A stretch of DNA of 40,793 nt from an uncultured Lachnospiraceae bacterium (lineage in GTDB: Bacteria > Bacillota > Clostridia > Lachnospirales > Lachnospiraceae), in the NCBI GenBank assembly GCA_910586315.1, contig CAJUIP010000033.1:1-40793 (forward strand), in the 5' to 3' direction. Shown piece by piece: positions 15,952 to 24,206 of this stretch; within the stretch, counting starts at the first letter, position 1; every line of letters starts with the position of its first letter. Under the pieces are notes generated by a model. It did not search any database. It was not told where the DNA came from and was given only the letters and a program-made list of their open reading frames with translations. A program made the position numbers and the translations under genes.

Positions 15952-17207
15952 GCAGATTGATGATTATTGGATGCGGCGGCGTTGCTTCTGTGGCGATTCA
16001 TAAGTGCTGCCAGAATGATTCGGTCTTTACGGATATTTTGATTGCCAGCAGAACGGTGTCTAAGTGCGACGCGCTTAAAGAGAAGCTTCAGGGAACAACG
16101 AAGACGAAAATTTCAACGGCAGGGGTGGATGCGGACAATGTGGACGAGCTGACGGCCCTTATGAAAGAGTACAGGCCGGACGCGGTGCTCAACGTGGCGC
16201 TTCCTTATCAGGATTTGACCGTTATGGATGCCTGCTTAAAGGCCGGGGTTCCCTATATTGACACGGCCAACTATGAGCCGGAGGACACGGACGATCCTGC
16301 ATGGCGGGCCGTTTATGAGAAACGCTGCAGGGAAAAGGGCTTCACCGCCTATTTTGACTATTCCTGGCAGTGGGCTTATAAGGAAAAATTTGAGGAGGCG
16401 GGTATTATGGCCCTTCTGGGAACCGGTTTTGATCCAGGTGTTACCAGTGTGTTTACCGCCTATGCCTTAAAGCATTATTTTGATGAAATCCATACCATTG
16501 ATATTCTGGACTGCAACGGCGGCGATCATGGGTATCCCTTCGCTACTAATTTTAATCCGGAAATTAATTTAAGAGAGGTTTCCGCCAACGGCTCTTACTG
16601 GGAAAACGGACATTGGGTGGAGACAAAGCCCATGGAGATCAGGAGAGAGTATGATTTCCCGCAGGTGGGAAAGAAAGATATGTACCTTCTGCACCACGAG
16701 GAGATCGAGGCCCTGGCGAAAAATATCCCGGGGGTAAAGCGGATTCGCTTCTTCATGACATTCGGGCAGAGCTATTTAACCCATATGAAGTGTCTGGAGA
16801 ACGTGGGAATGCTGTCCACCTCTCCCGTTGAATTTAATGGTCAGGAAATTGTTCCGATTCAGTTTTTAAAGGCGCTTCTCCCGGACCCGGCCTCCCTGGG
16901 GCCTAGAACTGTCGGAAAGACCAACATCGGCTGTATCTTTACAGGCGTGAAAGACGGAAAAGAGAAGACCATTTATATTTACAATGTGTGCGACCATCAG
17001 GAGTGCTACAAAGAAGTGGGCTCCCAGGCCGTTTCCTATACCACAGGCGTTCCGGCCATGATCGGTTCTATGATGGTTCTGACGGGTGTCTGGAGCGGCA
17101 AAGGCGTATTTAATGTGGAGGAGTTTGATCCGGATCCGTATATGGAGGCGCTTAATAAATGGGGACTTCCCTGGATTGTGGACGAAAATCCCCGGACTGT
17201 AGAGTAA
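15948..17207 (+). CDS. Carboxyspermidine (carboxynorspermidine) dehydrogenase, saccharopine dehydrogenase-like
   Basis: A 419-aa member of the saccharopine dehydrogenase-like family. It opens with the dinucleotide-binding motif MIIGCGGVASVAIHKC and continues with NVALPYQDLTVMDACLKAGV and LLGTGFDPGVTSVFTAYA, both typical of carboxynorspermidine synthase. Known family chemistry joins L-aspartate semialdehyde to putrescine (or diaminopropane) by NADPH-dependent reductive condensation. Next to nspC and with putrescine made by AguB, the product here should be carboxyspermidine. Its ATG overlaps the speE stop by 4 bp, implying translational coupling. True lysine-pathway saccharopine dehydrogenase is excluded by the operon context and C-terminal domain. 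Confidence 0.92.
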   Translation: MSRLMIIGCGGVASVAIHKCCQNDSVFTDILIASRTVSKCDALKEKLQGTTKTKISTAGVDADNVDELTALMKEYRPDAVLNVALPYQDLTVMDACLKAGVPYIDTANYEPEDTDDPAWRAVYEKRCREKGFTAYFDYSWQWAYKEKFEEAGIMALLGTGFDPGVTSVFTAYALKHYFDEIHTIDILDCNGGDHGYPFATNFNPEINLREVSANGSYWENGHWVETKPMEIRREYDFPQVGKKDMYLLHHEEIEALAKNIPGVKRIRFFMTFGQSYLTHMKCLENVGMLSTSPVEFNGQEIVPIQFLKALLPDPASLGPRTVGKTNIGCIFTGVKDGKEKTIYIYNVCDHQECYKEVGSQAVSYTTGVPAMIGSMMVLTGVWSGKGVFNVEEFDPDPYMEALNKWGLPWIVDENPRTVE

Positions 17208-17217
17208 GAGATATATG

Positions 17218-17260
17218 GGGCCCGGGTAAGCCGGAAGGTTAACTTCTGCCGGGCCCGTTT
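17218..17260 (+). promoter_or_regulatory. GC-rich hairpin between carboxyspermidine dehydrogenase and nspC
   Basis: Perfect 8-bp arms GGGCCCGG (17218-17225) and CCGGGCCC (17249-17256) followed by GTTTT. It sits 24 bp before the nspC ATG. It may be a leaky terminator or stability element that lowers expression of the distal genes. Confidence 0.5.
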
Positions 17261-17283
17261 TGGGAGGAATGAGGAGAAAAAAC

Positions 17284-18417
17284 ATGAAAATGCAGAAGCT
17301 TCCCACGCCCTGTTACGTGATTTATGAGGGGCAGCTAAGAAAAAATCTGGAGGTTTTAAAGGCTCTCAGGGAGGAGACCGGATGCAGGATTCTCCTGGCC
17401 CAGAAAGCCTTTTCCTGCTTTTATGAGTATCCTATGATTAGGGAATACCTGGACGGAACCGCGGCCAGCGGACTTTTTGAGGCGAGGCTCGGCCATGAGG
17501 AAATGGGAAAGGAAACCCATATCTTTGCCCCGGCCTTTAAGGATGCGGAATTTGAAGCTGTCACTGACATTTGCAGCCATGTAGTGTTTAATTCGTTTGC
17601 ACAGTTGGAAAAGTATCATAAGGTCTGTGAGAAAAAGGGCGTAAACGTGGGAATCCGGGTGAATCCCGAATGCTCGACCCAGGGGGACCATGCCATCTAT
17701 GACCCCTGTGCGCCGGGCTCCAGGCTGGGAGTGACCGTTAAAAACTTTAAGGAGGAGTGGCTTCTTAAAATTTCCGGTATCCATTTCCATACTCTCTGCG
17801 AACAGAATTCCGATGCCCTGGAACGGACACTCCTGGCGGTGGAGGAGAAGTTCGGGTCTTATTTGCGGTCCGGCCATATCAAATGGCTCAATATGGGGGG
17901 AGGCCATCATATTACCAGGGCAGATTATGATCTGGATACTTTAAAGCGGTGTATTCGCCGGGTGCAGGATACGTATGGTGTGACCGTGTACCTGGAGCCA
18001 GGGGAGGCCGTGGCTTTTCATGCGGGCTGTCTGGTGACAGAGGTGATGGATATTGTGGAAAACGGCGTGACGACGCTTATTTTGGATGCGTCGGCTGCAT
18101 GTCATATGCCGGATGTGCTGGAAATGCCGTATCGGCCTCCCCTCAGGGACTCGGGACGTCCCGGGGAAAAGTCCTTTGAATACAGGCTTTCTTCCTGTAC
18201 CTGCCTGGCCGGGGACGTGATCGGGGATTACTCCTTTGACCATGAGATCCATGTGGGAGACAGGCTGTATTTTGAGGATATGGCTATTTATTCTATGGTG
18301 AAAAACAACACCTTTAATGGAATCTGTCTTCCGTCCATTGCCGTTTTGCATGAGAATGGAGACTGCGAAGTGATTAAGTCCTTCGGGTATGAAGACTTTA
18401 AAATGCGGCTTTCTTAG
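17284..18417 (+). CDS. nspC: Carboxynorspermidine/carboxyspermidine decarboxylase
   Basis: A 377-aa fold-type III (alanine racemase-like) PLP decarboxylase. PLP lysine K41 lies in LLAQKAFSCF, and the phosphate- and substrate-binding segments SGIHFHTLCEQ, MGGGHH and YLEPGEA are present; SSCTCLAGDVIGDY holds the catalytic cysteine and aspartate across the dimer interface. It decarboxylates carboxyspermidine to spermidine, completing the route begun by the upstream dehydrogenase. ATG at 17284 is chosen because GAGGAG at 17271-17276 sits 7 bp before it; ATGs at 17260 and 17269 lie in the preceding hairpin region. It is followed by aguA after 36 bp. Confidence 0.94.
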   Translation: MKMQKLPTPCYVIYEGQLRKNLEVLKALREETGCRILLAQKAFSCFYEYPMIREYLDGTAASGLFEARLGHEEMGKETHIFAPAFKDAEFEAVTDICSHVVFNSFAQLEKYHKVCEKKGVNVGIRVNPECSTQGDHAIYDPCAPGSRLGVTVKNFKEEWLLKISGIHFHTLCEQNSDALERTLLAVEEKFGSYLRSGHIKWLNMGGGHHITRADYDLDTLKRCIRRVQDTYGVTVYLEPGEAVAFHAGCLVTEVMDIVENGVTTLILDASAACHMPDVLEMPYRPPLRDSGRPGEKSFEYRLSSCTCLAGDVIGDYSFDHEIHVGDRLYFEDMAIYSMVKNNTFNGICLPSIAVLHENGDCEVIKSFGYEDFKMRLS

Positions 18418-18453
18418 TAGACTGACGCGTTTACACTTTTTATGGGAGTAGAT

Positions 18454-19614
18454 ATGGAAAAATACAGAACGACTCCGGCGGAGGACGGATTTTTTATGCC
18501 GGGAGAATTTGAATCTCATGCCGGGTGTGTTATGATCTGGCCTAAGCGGCCGGGAAGCTGGAATTTTGGTGCTGCAAAAGCCAGGGAGGCCTTCCGGCAG
18601 GTGGCCTGGGCCATCGCAGAGAGCGAACCCGTTTACATGCTGGCGGAAAGCGATGTGGCTTCCGGGGCCAGGGATATGCTTTCGGAAAAGGAGACGGCTT
18701 TTGGCATCCAGGTGATTGAAATGGAATCAGATGATGCCTGGGCCAGGGACGTGGCCCCCACCTTTGTGGTGAATCATAATAGCGCAGTCCGCGGAATCGA
18801 CTGGGAGTTTAACGCCTGGGGCGGATGTGTGGACGGTTTGTATGCCCACTGGGAAAAGGATGATCTGGTGGCCGGCCGGCTCTGTGAACGGCTGGGGTAT
18901 GGGTGCTATGAGGCTCACCCTTTTGTTTTGGAGGGCGGCTCCATCCATTCGGACGGAGAGGGGACCATCCTGACCACAGAAGCATGCCTGTTAAGCGCCG
19001 GGCGGAATCCCAGACTTTCAAAGGCGGAGATTGAAAAACGGCTTAAGGCGTATCTGGGAGCACAAAAGGTGATCTGGCTTCCCTGCGGTATTTATAATGA
19101 TGAGACGAACGAACATGTGGACAATATCTGTGCTTTTGTGAGGCCCGGGGAGGTGGTGCTGGCCTGGGCCGACGAGCCGTCAGATCCTCAGTATGAGATG
19201 TCCCTCCGCTGCCTTAGGGTTCTGGAGCAGGAACGGGATGCAAAGGGAAGGGATATAAAGGTTCATAAGCTCCCCATTCCGGCCCGCCCTGTCTGTGTTG
19301 GTGAAGAGGATGTAAAAGGATATAAGTTCGAGCCGGGGGAAGATGTGAGAGAGGCCGGAGAGCGGTTGGCGGCAAGCTATGTAAACTTTTATGTTTCCAA
19401 CGGCGGCGTTATCGTGCCGCAGTTTGGAGATGAGAATGATGGGCGGGCGGTGGAGATTCTTTCCGGACTTTTTAAGGACAGAAAGGTATATCCCATTGCG
19501 GCCAGGGAGATTTTGCTTGGCGGCGGAAATATCCACTGCATCACTCAGCAGATTCCGGCAGGGAAGAAATTTTCGCCGGATGGCAGGGAAGATTTCGGTA
19601 AAGGAGGAAAATAG
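18454..19614 (+). CDS. aguA: Agmatine deiminase
   Basis: A 386-aa guanidine-modifying enzyme that hydrolyses agmatine to N-carbamoylputrescine and ammonia. The catalytic cysteine C362 lies in GGGNIHCITQQIPAG, and ESDDAWARDVAPTFVV, FVLEGGSIHSDGEGT and DETNEHVDN supply the Asp, Glu and His of the active site. The length and motifs match AguA rather than arginine deiminase. ATG at 18454 is preferred over 18442 because GGGAG at 18444-18448 precedes it. It lies between nspC and aguB and uses the agmatine made by SpeA, so the operon needs neither ornithine decarboxylase nor agmatinase. Confidence 0.95.
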   Translation: MEKYRTTPAEDGFFMPGEFESHAGCVMIWPKRPGSWNFGAAKAREAFRQVAWAIAESEPVYMLAESDVASGARDMLSEKETAFGIQVIEMESDDAWARDVAPTFVVNHNSAVRGIDWEFNAWGGCVDGLYAHWEKDDLVAGRLCERLGYGCYEAHPFVLEGGSIHSDGEGTILTTEACLLSAGRNPRLSKAEIEKRLKAYLGAQKVIWLPCGIYNDETNEHVDNICAFVRPGEVVLAWADEPSDPQYEMSLRCLRVLEQERDAKGRDIKVHKLPIPARPVCVGEEDVKGYKFEPGEDVREAGERLAASYVNFYVSNGGVIVPQFGDENDGRAVEILSGLFKDRKVYPIAAREILLGGGNIHCITQQIPAGKKFSPDGREDFGKGGK

Positions 19615-19617
19615 TTT

Positions 19618-20478
19618 ATGGGTACAGTGACAGTGGCAGCGGTGCAGATGCGGTGCACCAGCCGGGTGGAGGAAAACATTGCCAGAGCAGAAAGCCTGGT
19701 GAGGGAGGCGGCGAAGGAAGGCGCACAGATCATTCTTCTGCCGGAGCTTTTTGAGCATCCGTATTTCTGCCAGGAACGACGGTATGAATACTACGCCTTT
19801 GCAAAGCCAGTGGAGGAAAATGACGCGGTTCGTCATTTTGCGGGGATTGCCAGAGAGCTTTCCACGGTGCTTCCCATCAGCTTTTTTGAGCGGGATAAGA
19901 ACCGCCTGTTTAATACGGTGGCCGTTCTGGATGCCGACGGAAGCAATCTCGGAATTTACAGAAAGACCCATATCCCGGATGATCATTACTACCAGGAGAA
20001 GTTCTATTTTACGCCGGGAGATACGGGCTTTCAGGTCTTTAAGACCCGGTACGGAACTATTGGTATCGGCATATGCTGGGATCAGTGGTTCCCGGAGACA
20101 GCCAGAGGGATGGCTGTTAAGGGAGCAGAACTCCTTTTTTATCCCACAGCCATCGGCAGTGAGCCTATTCTTTCTGTGGACAGCATGCCTCACTGGCGCA
20201 GATGCATGCAGGGCCATGCGGCCTGCAACCTGATGCCTGTGGTGGCAGCCAACCGGGTGGGGCTTGAGGAAGTGGTTCCGTGTGCAGAAAACGGCGGTCA
20301 GAAGTCAGCCCTTCAGTTTTACGGCTCCTCCTTCATCACAGACGGTACCGGAGAGCTTCTTAAAACCATGGACCGCCAGTCGGAGGGCGTGATTCTTGCA
20401 AAGTTCGATCTGGATGCCCTGGCAGCAGACCGTTTCGCCTGGGGGTTGTTCCGTGACCGGAGGCCGGAGGTTTATTAA
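19618..20478 (+). CDS. aguB: N-carbamoylputrescine amidase
   Basis: A 286-aa carbon-nitrogen hydrolase that converts N-carbamoylputrescine to putrescine, CO2 and ammonia. The nitrilase-type catalytic triad is E43 (LLPELFEHPYF), K116 (YRKTHIPDDHYYQEKFYF) and C153 (GICWDQWFPE). ASALQFYGSSFI-like residues (QKSALQFYGSSFITDG) and the HIPDDHYYQE loop are specific for the AguB branch. The start at 19618 follows GGAGGAAAATAGTTT, three bases after the aguA stop, so the two are coupled. It is the last gene of the polyamine operon. No obvious terminator follows; a new promoter begins about 65 bp downstream. Confidence 0.95.
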   Translation: MGTVTVAAVQMRCTSRVEENIARAESLVREAAKEGAQIILLPELFEHPYFCQERRYEYYAFAKPVEENDAVRHFAGIARELSTVLPISFFERDKNRLFNTVAVLDADGSNLGIYRKTHIPDDHYYQEKFYFTPGDTGFQVFKTRYGTIGIGICWDQWFPETARGMAVKGAELLFYPTAIGSEPILSVDSMPHWRRCMQGHAACNLMPVVAANRVGLEEVVPCAENGGQKSALQFYGSSFITDGTGELLKTMDRQSEGVILAKFDLDALAADRFAWGLFRDRRPEVY

Positions 20479-20542
20479 AAACTCATAATCTGAAGTTATG
20501 GAGGAAATAGAAAACATGTATAGTCTGGCAGGGCAGTTATGA

Positions 20543-20571
20543 TTGAAAAAAACCATGAAATACGTTAAGAT
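20543..20571 (+). promoter_or_regulatory. Candidate promoter of leuB
   Basis: TTGAAA at 20543-20548, a 17-bp spacer and TAAGAT at 20566-20571, 52 bp before the leuB ATG. A tiny frame with a GGAGG site (ATG 20517, eight codons) lies just upstream but has no leucine run, so I do not read it as a leader peptide. Confidence 0.5.
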
Positions 20572-20623
20572 GGATCATAGTTATCATGGGGTGTTTGACC
20601 TGGAAATTAACGGAGGTTATGGG

Positions 20624-21706
20624 ATGGAATACAGAATTGCTGCCATTTCCGGTGACGGAATCGGACCAGAAATCGTGAGAGAAGCGAAAAAGGTGCTGGA
20701 CCGCGTGGGTGCGGCATATGGGCATACGTTCTATTATGAAGATGTTTTGATGGGGGGAATTTCCATTGATACCTACGGGGTACCTCTTACGGATGAGGCT
20801 TTGGAAACCGCCAGAAAGAGCGATTCCGTTCTTCTGGGCGCTGTGGGAGGAAATGTGGGAAATTCCCGCTGGTATGATGTGGCTCCTGATTTAAGACCGG
20901 AGGCCGGTCTTCTGGCGATTCGAAAGGGACTTAATCTGTTTGCCAATATCCGTCCGGCCTATCTTTATGACGGACTTCATGAGGCATGCCCCTTAAAGAA
21001 GGAAATTATTGGAAACGGCTTTGACATGGTAATTGTGAGAGAGCTGACCGGAGGATTGTATTTTGGCGAACGCCGCACCGAAGAGGTGAATGGGATGATG
21101 CAGGCGACCGATACCCTGGTTTACAATGAGAATGAAATCCGCCGGGTGGCTGTGAAGGCCTTTGATATTGCCATGAAGAGAAAGAAAAAGGTTACAAGCG
21201 TTGATAAGGCTAACGTACTGGATTCCTCCAGGCTCTGGAGAAAGGTGGTGGCCCAGGTGGCCATGGATTATCCGGAGGTAACACTGGAGAATATGCTGGT
21301 GGATAACTGTGCCATGCAGCTTGTGATGAATCCGGGACGGTTCGACGTGATCCTGACAGAAAATATGTTTGGCGACATTCTGTCCGACGAGGCCAGTATG
21401 ATCACCGGTTCTATTGGGATGTTGTCTTCTGCAAGCCTGAATGAAGGAAAATTCGGTCTCTATGAGCCCAGCCATGGCTCCGCCCCGGATATTGCTGGAA
21501 AAGGAATTGCAAACCCCATCGCCACCATTCTGTCCGCCGCCATGATGCTTCGCTTCTCCTTTGATCTTGATAAGGAAGCGGATGCCGTGGAGAATGCCGT
21601 GCGGAAAACGCTGGCGGACGGATACAGGACCGTGGACATTATGGCCGGAGGAATGACGGAGGTAGGAACCACGCAGATGGGCGATCTGATTTGTGCAAGA
21701 ATCTAA
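20624..21706 (+). CDS. leuB: 3-isopropylmalate dehydrogenase
   Basis: A 360-aa beta-decarboxylating dehydrogenase that oxidises 3-isopropylmalate to 2-oxoisocaproate in leucine synthesis, with NAD. AISGDGIGPEIV at the N-terminus, LLGAVGGNVGN, ELTGGLYFGER, SVDKANVLDSSRLWR, the metal-binding aspartates in MFGDILSDEASM and the NAD loop EPSHGSAPDIAGKGIANP are all LeuB signatures, which separates it from isocitrate or tartrate dehydrogenase. The start at 20624 follows GGAGG at 20612-20616; the frame is open from 20543 without a site. leuA and leuCD are not adjacent, so the leucine pathway genes must be scattered. A strong terminator follows. Confidence 0.94.
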   Translation: MEYRIAAISGDGIGPEIVREAKKVLDRVGAAYGHTFYYEDVLMGGISIDTYGVPLTDEALETARKSDSVLLGAVGGNVGNSRWYDVAPDLRPEAGLLAIRKGLNLFANIRPAYLYDGLHEACPLKKEIIGNGFDMVIVRELTGGLYFGERRTEEVNGMMQATDTLVYNENEIRRVAVKAFDIAMKRKKKVTSVDKANVLDSSRLWRKVVAQVAMDYPEVTLENMLVDNCAMQLVMNPGRFDVILTENMFGDILSDEASMITGSIGMLSSASLNEGKFGLYEPSHGSAPDIAGKGIANPIATILSAAMMLRFSFDLDKEADAVENAVRKTLADGYRTVDIMAGGMTEVGTTQMGDLICARI

Positions 21707-21830
21707 TACTGCCTTGCGGAAATTCCGGTGAATGAAAGCTGAGTATTCTGGACTTGTGCAATCGGGAAGAGTTTTCATGTCAATATATGACTTTGGAATC
21801 CGAAAAGATTTCAGAAGAATGGTCTGTCAC

Positions 21831-21868
21831 AAAAAATGCAGAAATGATTCATATTCCTGCATTTTTTT
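21831..21868 (+). terminator. Terminator after leuB
   Basis: An 11-bp stem (AAAAAATGCAG at 21831-21841 with CTGCATTTTTT at 21857-21867) ending in a T7 run. The leading A-run makes it potentially bidirectional. It is preceded by TGTCACAAAA, the same word as in the repeat at 4298-4351. Confidence 0.8.
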
Positions 21869-21933
21869 ATTGTATTGCCATATTGTTTATGTTAGGATAA
21901 ACAAAATTCTAAAAAGAAAAGGAGGAAACAGGC

Positions 21934-23025
21934 ATGAGCAGAGTGTATAATTTTTCGGCCGGTCCGGCTGTTCTTCCGGAAGAGGTATTAAAAGAGGCGG
22001 CGGCGGAAATGCTGGATTATAATGGAACTGGTATGTCGGTGATGGAAATGAGCCACCGCTCCAGGGCCTTTGAAGAGATTATTGAAACGGCGGAACAGGA
22101 CTTGAGGGATCTGTTGGGGATTCCGGATCAATATAAGGTTTTGTTTTTGCAGGGCGGCGCTCATCAGCAGTTTGCGGCAGTTCCCTTAAATCTCATGAAA
22201 AACCGTGTAGGTGATTATATTATCACAGGACAATGGGCGAAAAGGGCGTGGAAGGAAGCAAAGCTTTATGGAACCGCCAATGTCCTGGCGTCCAGTGAGG
22301 ACAGAAACTTCAGTTATATCCCGGACTGCTCCGATCTTCCCGTGGATGAAAAGGCGGATTACGTTTACATCTGCGAAAATAATACCATCTACGGGACGAA
22401 ATATCGTACGCTCCCCAATACGAAGGGAAAGCCCCTTGTATCAGATGTCTCCTCCTGTTTTCTATCGGAACCCATGGACGTGACAAAATACGGTCTGGTC
22501 TATGGCGGCGTTCAGAAAAACATCGGCCCTGCCGGTGTGGTTATCGTAATTATCCGGGAAGATCTTCTTAATGACAATGTTCTTCCGGAGACGCCGACAA
22601 TTCTCCGGTATAAAGTTCAGGCGGATGCCAATTCCCTCTACAATACGCCTCCATGCTATGGAATCTATATCTGCGGCAAGGTGTTTCAATGGCTGAAAAA
22701 ACAGGGCGGTTTGCGTGTGATGAAAGAGAGGAATGAGCGGAAGGCGAAGATACTTTACGATTATCTGGATTCCAGTTCCATGTTCCATGGGACGGTAAAG
22801 AAGGAGGACCGCTCCCTTATGAATGTTCCGTTTGTGACAGGAGATAAGGAGCTGGACGCTTTGTTTGTGAAGGAGGCAGAGGCCAGGGGATTCGTGAATT
22901 TAAAGGGCCACCGCACTGTGGGAGGCATGAGGGCCAGCATTTATAACGCCATGCCCCAGGAGGGCGTCAGAAAACTAAAGGAATTCATGGAGGAGTTTGA
23001 ACAGAGCTATGGAAGGGAGGCGTAA
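21934..23025 (+). CDS. serC: Phosphoserine aminotransferase
   Basis: A 363-aa class V PLP aminotransferase converting 3-phosphohydroxypyruvate and glutamate to O-phosphoserine. It begins VYNFSAGPAVLPEEVL, contains MSHRSRAFEEI, LFLQGGAHQQFAAVP and the PLP-lysine K195 in YGGVQKNIGPAG, and ends with FVNLKGHRTVGGMRASIYNAMP, the typical phosphate-binding C-terminal motif. Length is that of bacterial SerC. The start follows AAAAGGAGG. First gene of serC-serA-DUF1015 with only 3 bp to serA; a weak -10-like TAGGAT lies at 21893-21898. Confidence 0.96.
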   Translation: MSRVYNFSAGPAVLPEEVLKEAAAEMLDYNGTGMSVMEMSHRSRAFEEIIETAEQDLRDLLGIPDQYKVLFLQGGAHQQFAAVPLNLMKNRVGDYIITGQWAKRAWKEAKLYGTANVLASSEDRNFSYIPDCSDLPVDEKADYVYICENNTIYGTKYRTLPNTKGKPLVSDVSSCFLSEPMDVTKYGLVYGGVQKNIGPAGVVIVIIREDLLNDNVLPETPTILRYKVQADANSLYNTPPCYGIYICGKVFQWLKKQGGLRVMKERNERKAKILYDYLDSSSMFHGTVKKEDRSLMNVPFVTGDKELDALFVKEAEARGFVNLKGHRTVGGMRASIYNAMPQEGVRKLKEFMEEFEQSYGREA

Positions 23026-23028
23026 GGG

Positions 23029-24192
23029 ATGAGAAAAATATGCTGCTTAAATCCCATTTCCGGCCATGGGCTGGACTGCCTTACAAAAGAATATGAGCTT
23101 ACAACAAAACTTTCGGAAGCGGAGGGTGTCCTTGTGCGGAGCGCATCCATGAACGAAATGGAGCTTCCGGAAAATCTCCTGGCAGTGGCCAGGGCCGGCG
23201 CCGGAGTCAATAACATCCCCCTGGATGTATGTGCAAAAAGGGGAATTGTGGTATTCAATACGCCGGGAGCCAACAGAAACGGGGTGAAAGAGCTGGTGAT
23301 CGCCGGGCTTCTTTTGGCTTCCAGGGATATTATCGGAGGCGTGGAGTGGTGCAGGGCTCAGACGGGGACGGATCTGGCCCGGAAGGTGGAACAGGGAAAG
23401 AAGGCCTTTGCTGGGTGCGAAATTAAGGGTAAAAAACTTGGGGTCGTCGGACTCGGGGCAATTGGCTGTGAGGTGGCCAATGCCGCTTGTGACCTGGGGA
23501 TGGAGGTTTACGGATATGATCCGTTTATCTCTGTCAATGCCGCCTGGATGCTGTCTTGCTCTGTAAAGCATATTATGGATGCAGATATTATTTACAGAGA
23601 ATGTGACTATATTACGGTCCATGTACCTCTTTTGGATTCCACAAGGCATATGATTTCCGAAGAAGCCCTGGATAAGATGAAGAACGGGGTTGTGATTTTA
23701 AATTTTGCCAGAGACTTATTGGTGGATGATGATGCCATGGAAGCCGCTTTGAAAAGCGGGAAGGTAAAAAAATATGTTACAGACTTTCCAAATGAAAAGA
23801 CGTTTTCAATGAACGGTGTGATTGCCATTCCTCATTTAGGGGCTTCCACCAGAGAAGCGGAGGATAACTGCGCGGTGATGGCAGTGGAGGAGCTGCGAGA
23901 TTATCTGGAAAACGGAGCCATAAAAAATTCTGTCAATTATCCGGAGTGCAGTATGGGAGTCTGTACGGAGTGTGCAAGAATCGCCCTTCTTCATGCCAAT
24001 ATCCCCAACATGATCGGCCAGATCGCAGCGATTCTGGCGGCGGAGAATTTGAACATTGTCAACATGGTGAATAAGAGCAGAGATACATGTGCGTACACGC
24101 TTCTGGATTTGGAAACTCCGGTGGAGGCCAGAATGGCAGCGATGCTAAAAAATATCAGGGGCATGTATAAGGTGAGGGTGATCAAAGGATAA
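23029..24192 (+). CDS. serA: D-3-phosphoglycerate dehydrogenase with ACT domain
   Basis: A 387-aa NAD-dependent dehydrogenase that commits 3-phosphoglycerate to serine synthesis. RAGAGVNNIPLD starts the substrate domain, LGVVGLGAIGCEVANAA is the nucleotide fold, VHVPLLDSTRHMI follows, and H269 in IPHLGASTREAEDN is the catalytic histidine; the Arg of NFARDLLVDD is the substrate arginine. Residues about 315-387 form one ACT regulatory domain (NIPNMIGQIAAILAAENLNI), which suggests serine feedback. It is the compact type lacking the intervening domain of E. coli-longer forms. The RBS GGGAGG lies inside the serC end. Confidence 0.94.
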   Translation: MRKICCLNPISGHGLDCLTKEYELTTKLSEAEGVLVRSASMNEMELPENLLAVARAGAGVNNIPLDVCAKRGIVVFNTPGANRNGVKELVIAGLLLASRDIIGGVEWCRAQTGTDLARKVEQGKKAFAGCEIKGKKLGVVGLGAIGCEVANAACDLGMEVYGYDPFISVNAAWMLSCSVKHIMDADIIYRECDYITVHVPLLDSTRHMISEEALDKMKNGVVILNFARDLLVDDDAMEAALKSGKVKKYVTDFPNEKTFSMNGVIAIPHLGASTREAEDNCAVMAVEELRDYLENGAIKNSVNYPECSMGVCTECARIALLHANIPNMIGQIAAILAAENLNIVNMVNKSRDTCAYTLLDLETPVEARMAAMLKNIRGMYKVRVIKG

Positions 24193-24206
24193 AAGGAGGA
24201 AAAAGG

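Noticed and set aside
19180..20217. Long open frame of 345 codons on the minus strand
   Set aside because: It is antisense to aguA and aguB, has no recognisable domain and looks like the mirror of their codon use.
20517..20543. Tiny frame MYSLAGQL before leuB as a leucine leader peptide
   Set aside because: It has only two leucines that are not clustered, and no terminator/antiterminator pair is visible after it.
20993..21778. Minus-strand frame of 261 codons across leuB
   Set aside because: Antisense shadow of leuB; composition rich in His and Gly as expected from the reverse frame.
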